From NCBI GenBank assembly GCA_025965395.1, contig JAOPXA010000142.1, positions 1 to 6,675 of the forward strand: DNA of 6,675 nt, written 5' to 3'. Below are positions 1 through 5,065 of the stretch, piece by piece. Position numbers and translations under genes: made by a program. This DNA is from Nocardioidaceae bacterium. Its GTDB lineage: Bacteria; Actinomycetota; Actinomycetes; Propionibacteriales; Nocardioidaceae. The notes under the pieces were generated by a model. It saw only the letters and a program-made list of their open reading frames with translations, did no database searches and had not been told where the DNA came from. Within the stretch, counting starts at the first letter, position 1. Every line of letters starts with the position of its first letter.

Positions 1-1
1 G

Positions 2-109
2 AAGCTCGATGCCGCGCAGTTGGAATCCATCGACAAGGCTCTCGGCGATGTCGTGGTTTCAGACCCGTCGCTCGTCGCGCAAAGCACACCACCCCGCCGC
101 CCCTCGTAG
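2..109 (+). CDS. Probable aldo/keto reductase, C-terminal end only
   Basis: An open frame runs in from the left edge and stops at TAG 107-109, giving 35 residues. It begins KLDAAQLESIDKALGDVVV and ends in a Pro/Arg-rich tail (TPPRRPS). The pattern 'L-x-A-x-Q-L-x-x-I-D-x-A-L-G-D-V-V-x-x-D-P' is what I recognise from the C-terminal helix and tail of actinobacterial aldo/keto reductases, the NAD(P)H-dependent TIM-barrel enzymes that reduce aldehydes and ketones. The catalytic Asp, Tyr, Lys and His would lie outside the window, so the family rests on this tail alone. The next gene has its own promoter and operator in the gap, so the two are probably separate units. A short unrelated protein or a chance open frame is the alternative. 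Confidence 0.6.
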   Translation, partial: KLDAAQLESIDKALGDVVVSDPSLVAQSTPPRRPS

Positions 110-135
110 GCACGAGCGCGGACAAGGCCCACAGT

Positions 136-153
136 TAGTTGAATCTTCAAGTA
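136..153. promoter_or_regulatory. 18-bp palindromic operator over the VOC promoter
   Basis: The bases read TA-G-TTGAA-TC-TTCAA-G-TA, an inverted repeat with 14 of 18 positions symmetrical and a 2-nt centre. It is AT-rich against a GC-rich background and covers the whole -35 box (139-144) of the promoter in front of the VOC gene. Size and symmetry resemble operators of MarR- or HxlR-type dimeric repressors, which often control catechol, quinone and glyoxalase-type genes. No regulator gene is in the window, so the binding protein is unknown. Binding here would block RNA polymerase, so repression is inferred. Confidence 0.6.
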
Positions 154-167
154 AAGCAGCGTATGCT
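139..167 (+). promoter_or_regulatory. Sigma-70-type promoter for the VOC gene
   Basis: A TTGAAT -35 box (139-144) and a TATGCT -10 box (162-167) are separated by exactly 17 nt, the best -35/-10 pair in the window. The predicted start site is near A174. That gives a leader of about 22 nt with GAGGA at 187-191 just before ATG 196. The promoter overlaps the upstream palindrome, which supports a regulated gene. It also rules out start codons at 139 or 163, because those lie inside the promoter. Confidence 0.65.
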
Positions 168-195
168 TGGAGCACATCAACTAGCTGAGGAAACC

Positions 196-1104
196 ATGAT
201 GGATTCGGTAGCACGCGAGAGCCTTCGTTCGAATGATCGCGCAGCCAAGGGCGACCTTCTTGCTGCCGCGACCACGATGGATGCGGTGACTCTGCATGTC
301 GCCGATATCGATGCAATGACGGCCTACTACCGAGACGCGCTGGGCCTCAAGGTGTTGAGCCGCAGTGAGAAGGTGGCCGTCCTCGGTCGCCAAGAGCCTT
401 TGATGATCCTGCGGCACGAGCCGGCGCTTCCCGTGCCGAGCCGCCGCGAGGCGGGGCTCTTTCATACGGCGCTCCTCTTTCCCACCCAACAGGACCTCGC
501 GGCCACCTTGATGACGGCGGCCCGCCATGCGGACTCGCGGTTTGCCGGCAGCGCGGACCACCTCGTCAGCAAGGCGTTCTACTTCACCGATCCCGAGGGC
601 AACGGCATCGAGCTCTACTGGGATCGCTCACGCACACTCTGGACCTACGACGGAGTCCACGTCAGGATGGCCACCGATCCACTAGACCCGCGTGCCTTTC
701 TGGATGAGCATCTTGACGAGTCGTCGCTCGGATCCCTCAGCGCAACGCACGCTTCCGTGGGCCACGTGCACCTGCAGGTGGGCTCTACCGAGGTGGCGCG
801 TGACTTCTACGTCGACACGCTCGGCTTCGAGGCGACCTTCGAGATGCCGTCGGCGCTGTTCGTCTCAGCCGGTGGCTACCACCACCACATGGCCATGAAC
901 ACGTGGAACAGCCACGGTGCAGGTCCGCGGGCGGCAACGCTAGGTCTCGGCCAGGTGTCGATCAAGGTGCCGACGCGAGAAGACGTCGCGTCGCTCCTCT
1001 ACCGCCTCGGCCAGCACGGCGTCGACTTCCGAGACGATGGCAAGAGCGTTGCGTTCGAAGACCCCTGGAGCAACCTGATCAAGGTCAGCCCTAGCGACTC
1101 GTGA
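196..1104 (+). CDS. Two-module VOC protein, CatE/glyoxalase-extradiol dioxygenase type
   Basis: This 302-residue protein has two vicinal-oxygen-chelate modules. Module 1 runs from about residue 28 to 145: VTLHVADIDAMTAYYRDALGL, then GLFHTALLFP and DPEGNGIELYWDR. Its H34, H90 and E139 sit at the usual metal-ligand places. Module 2 starts near 187 with VGHVHLQVGS, then a YHHHMAMNTW block at 228-235, and ends DPWSNLIKV, where the last Glu of a classic triad is absent. This order matches the CatE (catechol 2,3-dioxygenase-like, COG2514) family; which module holds the catalytic metal is not decided here. The substrate is unknown: catechols, quinone derivatives or glyoxal-type adducts are possible. 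ATG 196 was chosen because GAGGA (187-191) precedes it; ATG 199 is equally possible (301 aa). In-frame TTG 139 and ATG 163 fall inside the promoter. A palindromic operator suggests induction by an electrophile or phenolic ligand. Confidence 0.85.
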   Translation: MMDSVARESLRSNDRAAKGDLLAAATTMDAVTLHVADIDAMTAYYRDALGLKVLSRSEKVAVLGRQEPLMILRHEPALPVPSRREAGLFHTALLFPTQQDLAATLMTAARHADSRFAGSADHLVSKAFYFTDPEGNGIELYWDRSRTLWTYDGVHVRMATDPLDPRAFLDEHLDESSLGSLSATHASVGHVHLQVGSTEVARDFYVDTLGFEATFEMPSALFVSAGGYHHHMAMNTWNSHGAGPRAATLGLGQVSIKVPTREDVASLLYRLGQHGVDFRDDGKSVAFEDPWSNLIKVSPSDS

Positions 1105-1124
1105 TCGGGCAAGCGCCCAACCGC

Positions 1125-1136
1125 TAGGGTTGCAGC
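1125..1136 (+). promoter_or_regulatory. Possible leaderless promoter (-10 box) of the Nif3-like gene
   Basis: TAGGGT (1125-1130) fits the actinobacterial TANNNT -10 consensus and ends six bases before ATG 1137. That would place the transcript start on the A of the start codon, the arrangement of leaderless actinobacterial genes. There is no convincing -35 box. The same bases include AGGG (1126-1129), which could instead be a weak ribosome binding site 7 nt before the ATG. The sequence alone does not separate these readings. Confidence 0.45.
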
Positions 1137-2267
1137 ATGCCTCTGCTGCGTGACGTCATCGCCGCTTTGGACGCGTTGTACGACCCGCGCTGGGCCGACG
1201 ACTGGGATGCTGTGGGCACCGTCGTGGGTGACCCCGGGGCCACCGTTCACAAGGTCTTGTTCGCGGTCGATCCGGTGCAAGCCGTGATCGATGAAGCCGT
1301 CGCGTGGGGCGCTGACCTCGTGGTGACGCACCATCCGCTCTATCTCAAGGGCGTCACGACTGTTGCCGCGACCACGCCGAAGGGCAAGGTCGTCCAGACA
1401 CTCATCAACAACGGGATGGCGCTGCACACCTGCCACACGAATGCCGACTCGCCTCCCGGCGGCGTCTCGGAGGCAATGGCGTTGACCTTGGGAGTGCAGG
1501 ATGTCCGCCCGCTGGATCCCGATCCCGAGGCAGCACGCGACAAATGGACCGTGTTCGTGCCTGAGTCTCACGCGACGCGTGTGACTGACGCACTCAAGGA
1601 TGCGGGAGCAGGCGCAACCGAAGACTACGATCGAGCATCCTTCGCGACTCGGGGCGTGCTCACGTTCAGGCCGCTCGAAGGCTCGACGCCCCACGTCGGG
1701 AGCGTCGGCGACGTCGAGATTGTCGAGCAGGTACGCATCGAGCTCGTCGCTAGTCGATATCTGCGGGCGACCTTGCACGACGTGCTTCGAGCGACACATC
1801 CGTACGACGAGCCTGCCTTTGACGTGGCCGCGCTTGCCTCGCTGGACAGCAAGCGGGGGAGCGGCCGGATCGGCACGCTCGCGGCGCCCATGACATTGCT
1901 CGCGTTTGCGCAGTCAGTCGCCCACGCCCTTCCCTCCCATCGCAGCGCCACGCGCGTCGCGGGTGATCCCGATCGGCTCGTCAGGACCGTGGCCGTGTGT
2001 GGTGGGTCGGGCGACTTTTTGCTTGCCCACGCTCATCGCCTTGGTGCAGACGTCTACGTCACGTCGGACCTGCGGCATCACCCCGTCAGCGAGGCGCAAG
2101 AGCTCCCAGGAGCCCCGGCAGTGATCGACGTACCCCATTGGGCCGCCGAGTCGACGTGGCTCAGTGTGGGGGCCTCCGCGTTGGTCGCTGCGTTGGAATC
2201 GCAAGGCGCTACGGTGGAGACCAAGGTCAGCCAGGTCGTCACCGATCCCTGGACATTTCACATCTGA
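1137..2267 (+). CDS. Nif3-like dinuclear metal centre protein with internal insertion domain
   Basis: This 376-residue protein belongs to the widespread NIF3/YbgI family (COG0327). The split core is clear: VVTHHPLY with H65 and H66, HTNAD-type D104, then near the C-terminus DVPHWAAES with H334 and E338. These match the two-metal site of E. coli YbgI (His, His, Asp, His, Glu, with the same four-residue spacing of the last pair). Conserved AVCGGSGDFL (286-295) and DVYVTSDLRHH (305-315) belong to the second half. Residues of about 135-235, including HPYDEPAFDV, form the extra domain of the long (about 370 aa) Nif3 versions and are absent from short ones. The biochemical role of the family is not settled; GTP cyclohydrolase I type 2 is a frequent but weak database name. 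ATG 1137 directly precedes the conserved N-terminus. It lies 32 nt after the VOC gene and 28 nt before the zinc-ribbon gene, so it probably heads a three-gene operon. Confidence 0.9.
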   Translation: MPLLRDVIAALDALYDPRWADDWDAVGTVVGDPGATVHKVLFAVDPVQAVIDEAVAWGADLVVTHHPLYLKGVTTVAATTPKGKVVQTLINNGMALHTCHTNADSPPGGVSEAMALTLGVQDVRPLDPDPEAARDKWTVFVPESHATRVTDALKDAGAGATEDYDRASFATRGVLTFRPLEGSTPHVGSVGDVEIVEQVRIELVASRYLRATLHDVLRATHPYDEPAFDVAALASLDSKRGSGRIGTLAAPMTLLAFAQSVAHALPSHRSATRVAGDPDRLVRTVAVCGGSGDFLLAHAHRLGADVYVTSDLRHHPVSEAQELPGAPAVIDVPHWAAESTWLSVGASALVAALESQGATVETKVSQVVTDPWTFHI

Positions 2268-2283
2268 TCGCCGCACCGCAATC

Positions 2284-2298
2284 AAGGAGCCCACGCTG
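2284..2298 (+). promoter_or_regulatory. Strong ribosome binding site with CTG start codon
   Basis: AAGGAG (2284-2289) is a near-complete Shine-Dalgarno sequence, six bases before CTG 2296-2298. No ATG, GTG or TTG lies in this frame at a usable distance. The next upstream ATG (2164) is inside the Nif3-like gene and would add 44 residues unlike the family. The protein then begins (M)KAEPAAQLVLLDLQ, the usual N-terminus of actinobacterial relatives as I recall them. Together this decides for CTG. Confidence 0.75.
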
Positions 2299-3036
2299 AA
2301 AGCCGAACCCGCTGCGCAGCTCGTACTGCTCGATCTCCAGCAGCACGACGCTACCCTCGCGCAGCTCGCACATCGCAAGAGTCACCTGCCTGAGAAGGCC
2401 GCGCTCGATGAGCTCACTGCCAAGACCACTGAGCTCCACGGCCTGCGTGTCGAGCACGAGACGCGGGTTTCCGACCTCAGCCGCGAGCAACGGCGAGCCG
2501 ATGCTGACGTCGAGCAGGTCAAGGTCCGCCGCGAACGCGACAACGAGCGACTCAACTCTGGTGCGCTGACCAATCCCAAGGATCTCGAAGGCATGCAGCG
2601 CGAGATCGTCGCTCTTGAGCGGCGCATCGCGACATTGGAGGATGAAGAGCTTGAAGTGATGGAGGCCTTGGACGAAGCCCAGACGGCCCTGGCATCGGTG
2701 GTAGCTGAGCTCGACGCGGTCGCTGCCTCGCTCGAAGAGACCCAGGCGGCCTATGACAAGTCCGTTGGCGTGATTGATGCGCAGGTCTCTAACGAGACTC
2801 GCGAACGCGCGTTCCTCGTGCCTTCGATCCCGGTCGATCTCCTGGCGCTCTACGAGAAGCTGCGCGCTCAGTATTCGGTGGGTGCAGGCGCACTACGCCA
2901 ACGCCGCTGCGAGGCATGCCGGCTCGAGCTCAATGGCGCCGACCTTCGCGAGATCGCTACGAAGCCCGCCGATGAAGTCATCCGCTGTCCTGAGTGCGAT
3001 CGGATCTTGATTCGTACGAACGAATCTGGCATCTAG
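2296..3036 (+). CDS. C4-type zinc-ribbon coiled-coil protein (PF02591 type)
   Basis: This 246-residue protein has a long charged helical part (about 15-175) rich in Glu, Arg, Leu and Ala with heptad-like spacing, predicting an antiparallel coiled coil. It is followed by a C-terminal zinc ribbon: C205-x2-C208 (RCEACR) and C231-x2-C234 (RCPECD), 22 residues apart, which should bind one Zn. The NPKDLEGMQREI block (about residues 94-105) is the conserved hairpin of this family. Relatives include Chlamydia CT398/CdsZ, a proposed scaffold, but the role in actinobacteria is not known. No signal peptide or membrane segment is present, so it should be cytoplasmic. The start is a CTG behind a strong Shine-Dalgarno. 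The stop TAG (3034-3036) overlaps the GTG of the next gene by one base, implying coupled translation. Its place between the Nif3-like and RNase H genes is, to my knowledge, a recurring actinobacterial arrangement. Confidence 0.88.
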   Translation: MKAEPAAQLVLLDLQQHDATLAQLAHRKSHLPEKAALDELTAKTTELHGLRVEHETRVSDLSREQRRADADVEQVKVRRERDNERLNSGALTNPKDLEGMQREIVALERRIATLEDEELEVMEALDEAQTALASVVAELDAVAASLEETQAAYDKSVGVIDAQVSNETRERAFLVPSIPVDLLALYEKLRAQYSVGAGALRQRRCEACRLELNGADLREIATKPADEVIRCPECDRILIRTNESGI

Positions 3037-4154
3037 TGCGGGTCATCGTCGAGTGTGACGGCGGGTCGCGGGGCAACCCTGGACCCGCCGCATACGGCTC
3101 GATCCTGCGCAACGCCGACACGGGAGAGGTGATCGCCCAAAAATCGGAATTCCTCGGGATCGTCTCCAACAACGTGGCCGAGTATCGCGGGCTGATTGCA
3201 GGCCTCGAACTGGTCGCCGAGCAAGCTCCTGGCGCTCAGGTCGAGGTGCGGATGGACTCCAAGCTCGTGATTGAGCAGATGGCCGGACGCTGGAAGATCA
3301 AGCATCCGGATATGAAGCAACTGGCGATCCAGGCTCAGCGGCTCGCGCCTCCAGACGTCACCTGGACGTGGGTGCCGCGAGAGACCAACAAGACAGCTGA
3401 TGCGTTGGTGAACGCGGTGCTGGATGGTGGCGCGCCGGAGGCCACAGTGACGGACGCTGGCGCGATCGGCACCTCCGCACTCGATGAGTCGGGCGAAGCG
3501 GCGGTGACCCCGGCGGTTGGCTGGTCCAGCAGATTCTTGGGTGACCCCACCACATTGATCTTGGTGCGGCACGGCGTCACCGACAACACGGTCCGCAAGC
3601 TGTTCTGCGGCGCCGGCGGCACGGATCCGGCGCTCAACGACGAAGGGCGCGCCCAGGCGCAACGAGCGGCCGACTATCTCAAGAGGACAGCCGCGGTCGA
3701 TGCGATCCTCTCCTCGCCGCTGCAGCGCACCAAGGACACTGCCGGGATCATCGCCTCGACCCTAGGGCTCGAGGTCAGCCTGGAGGACGGGATCGTCGAG
3801 GCTGCGTTTGGCGACTGGGACGGATCCAGCTTCCAGGAGATCAGCGAGCGCTGGCCCACCGAGCTGAACGCGTGGCTTGCCTCGACGTCGTACGCACCTC
3901 CTGGCGGCGGCGAGACGTTCGACTCGGTCTATGAGCGGGTGGAAGCTTTCCGTGATCGACTCCTGACCGACTTCGCCGGGAAGACGGTCGTCGCGACGAG
4001 CCACGTCACGCCGATCAAGATGCTCGTACGGCTGGTCCTCGAGGCGCCGATGCGGTCCATCTATCGCATGGAGCTTGCGCCGGCCTCCATCACCACGATC
4101 CAGTGGTGGGCCGACGGCACTCCCTCGCTGCGTACCTTCTCCTTCGTCCCCTAA
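3036..4154 (+). CDS. Bifunctional RNase HI / histidine phosphatase (CobC-like)
   Basis: A 372-residue fusion. Residues 1-130 are an RNase HI domain that cuts RNA in RNA:DNA hybrids: VECDGGSRGNPG with D8, NNVAEYRGL with E49, RMDSKLV with D74 and NKTADALVN with D122, so the DEDD set is complete. A low-complexity linker (about 131-165) leads to a histidine phosphatase domain (172-372): LVRHG with R178 and H179 (the phospho-His), SSPLQRT with R231, E255 in the GDW region and SHVTP with H323. The same architecture in M. tuberculosis Rv2228c has RNase H activity and an alpha-ribazole phosphatase-like domain linked to cobalamin synthesis. No cob genes are visible here, so the phosphatase substrate is uncertain. 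The GTG start at 3036 was chosen because the conserved strand begins at once (RVIVECDGG) and the codon overlaps the preceding TAG. An in-frame ATG at 2994 would add 14 residues inside the zinc-ribbon gene. Confidence 0.93.
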   Translation: MRVIVECDGGSRGNPGPAAYGSILRNADTGEVIAQKSEFLGIVSNNVAEYRGLIAGLELVAEQAPGAQVEVRMDSKLVIEQMAGRWKIKHPDMKQLAIQAQRLAPPDVTWTWVPRETNKTADALVNAVLDGGAPEATVTDAGAIGTSALDESGEAAVTPAVGWSSRFLGDPTTLILVRHGVTDNTVRKLFCGAGGTDPALNDEGRAQAQRAADYLKRTAAVDAILSSPLQRTKDTAGIIASTLGLEVSLEDGIVEAAFGDWDGSSFQEISERWPTELNAWLASTSYAPPGGGETFDSVYERVEAFRDRLLTDFAGKTVVATSHVTPIKMLVRLVLEAPMRSIYRMELAPASITTIQWWADGTPSLRTFSFVP

Positions 4155-4172
4155 CCCTTCCCCCCGTCGCTA

Positions 4173-4190
4173 TCCCATGAGGCCATGGGA
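4173..4190. repeat. Short inverted repeat, 7-bp arms (TCCCATG / CATGGGA)
   Basis: TCCCATG (4173-4179) and CATGGGA (4184-4190) are perfect inverted repeats around the 4-nt loop AGGC, 18 nt after the RNase H/CobC stop. As RNA this would be a compact hairpin. It shares the CCCATGGG theme with the larger palindrome beginning four bases later. Its right arm could pair instead with TCCCATG at 4201-4207, so the two structures can exclude each other. No T-run follows, so it is not a classic intrinsic terminator. Confidence 0.8.
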
Positions 4191-4193
4191 AAG

Positions 4194-4231
4194 CGACTCA
4201 TCCCATGGGTTGCAACCCATGGGATGCGTCG
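4194..4231. repeat. 38-bp near-perfect palindrome, candidate bidirectional terminator or binding site
   Basis: The two 19-nt arms (4194-4212 and 4213-4231) are complementary at 18 of 19 positions; the only mismatch is T4198/C4227. The central 28 bp (4199-4226) are perfect and contain two CCCATGGG octamers around GGGTTGCAACCC. As RNA it would fold into a very stable stem with only TGCA (4211-4214) as loop. It lies between convergent genes, 39 nt past the RNase H/CobC stop on + and 53 nt past the yaaA stop on -. That suits a terminator acting in both directions, but there is no U-tract, and a dimeric protein site is equally possible. The rest of the 130-nt gap shows only a short GTGC run (4257-4268). 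Confidence 0.9.
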
Positions 4232-4284
4232 ACAACCCGTGGTGCGTGGCGGGTACGTGCGTGCGTGCCCTCGTGCCGTCGGGC

Positions 4285-5049
4285 CTAGACCTCGGCGACG
4301 ACGACGTCGAGACGATTGCCCGTACGTTCGACAGTCCAGCCAAGCTCGGCCATCGTGGCTGTCAGGTCGTCGACGCTGTCAGGTGCAGCGCCCGACTCAA
4401 GCAACGCACGTACGATCCGACCCTTGGTCGCCTTGTTGAAGTGGCTGACCACTTTGCGCTCGCCTCGATGCTCATGGAGCACCCGCATGGTCGCGGTGCG
4501 TTCGGCGAGCGTCCCTGCAGGCCTGTAGAAGTTCGCATACATACCTGACCGAAGGTCGAGCAAGAGCCCGGTGCCCACGATGTCGTCGAGGACCGGGCCG
4601 AGCTTGGCGCGCCACAACCCAGAGACCGAGCCCAGGCGCGGAAGTGTCACGTCCCCGGACAGTCGGTATGCAGGTATGTAGTCCGCAGGCGACACTAGGC
4701 CGAACAGTGCGCTGGTGATGCGGACCTGATTCTCAGCGCGCCTCCGCGCCGGGGCATCGAGCGTCGCCAAGCCAAGCTCGCCGTAGAGAACGCCGGTATA
4801 GATTTCGTCCGCACGAGCGGTCGGCTGGGTGAGCAACGCGGCGTTGGTGGCGAGCGCATCCGCAAGCGTCTTGCCGAGCCCTAAGACTTGCATGGCTCTT
4901 TTGGGCGACCCCGAGCTCACCTTGACGAGCGCGTTGAGGATGCGCAGACGCGTGGGGTTGAGGGCGGGGGAGGTGAGCGAACCGAGGTCGAGAGGCTGGC
5001 CGCTAACTGGAGGAGTCTTGCCTTCGGAGGGAGGAAGCAAGATCAGCAC
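4285..5049 (-). CDS. yaaA: Peroxide stress protein YaaA (DUF328/UPF0246)
   Basis: This 254-residue protein is close to the E. coli YaaA length (258). Family signatures are all present: LLPPSEGK at residues 4-11, GLVSPADYIPAYRL (117-130), DLRSGMYANFYRP (165-177) and SHFNKATKGRIVRALL (202-217). In E. coli YaaA is induced by OxyR, lowers free iron during hydrogen peroxide stress and binds DNA. That role is carried over here by homology only. It is cytoplasmic, with no signal or membrane segment. The start is GTG 5049-5047, directly before the conserved LILLPPSEGK; no ATG is nearby. It follows the transporter gene by 16 nt on the same strand but has a possible -10 box of its own in that gap, so it may be both co-transcribed and independently expressed. 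It converges on the RNase H/CobC gene with the palindrome between them. Confidence 0.93.
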   Translation of the reverse strand: MLILLPPSEGKTPPVSGQPLDLGSLTSPALNPTRLRILNALVKVSSGSPKRAMQVLGLGKTLADALATNAALLTQPTARADEIYTGVLYGELGLATLDAPARRRAENQVRITSALFGLVSPADYIPAYRLSGDVTLPRLGSVSGLWRAKLGPVLDDIVGTGLLLDLRSGMYANFYRPAGTLAERTATMRVLHEHRGERKVVSHFNKATKGRIVRALLESGAAPDSVDDLTATMAELGWTVERTGNRLDVVVAEV

Positions 5050-5061
5050 GGCTCGACCCTA
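5050..5061 (-). promoter_or_regulatory. Possible leaderless promoter (-10 box) of yaaA
   Basis: On the minus strand TAGGGT (5061-5056) ends exactly six bases before the GTG start (5049). This is the same hexamer and spacing as before the Nif3-like gene, and it predicts a transcript beginning at the start codon. A TGGACG at 5086-5081 is a possible -35 box but lies 19 nt upstream. The AGGG within the box could also act as a weak ribosome binding site. The element fills the 16-nt gap after the transporter stop (5068-5066). Confidence 0.45.
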
Positions 5062-5065
5062 TCGA

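Noticed and set aside
999..1799. 266-codon open frame on the minus strand
   Set aside because: It is antisense to the VOC and Nif3-like genes, both with clear family motifs; its Arg/His-rich translation is typical of a shadow of GC-rich codons.
2164..2295. N-terminal extension of the zinc-ribbon protein from ATG 2164
   Set aside because: It overlaps the Nif3-like gene by over 100 nt in another frame, has Arg/Trp-rich out-of-frame composition, and a perfect ribosome site lies downstream before CTG 2296.
3430..3530. Possible frameshift or gene boundary between RNase H and phosphatase domains
   Set aside because: The frame is continuous and the Ala/Thr/Gly-rich stretch behaves as a normal linker of the known actinobacterial fusion.
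4257..4268. Tetranucleotide run (GTGC)x3
   Set aside because: Three units only, in a GC-rich gap; too short to call a functional repeat.
4075..4548. 157-codon open frame on the plus strand across the convergent junction
   Set aside because: It overlaps the ends of both RNase H/CobC and yaaA and runs through the palindrome; no family resemblance.
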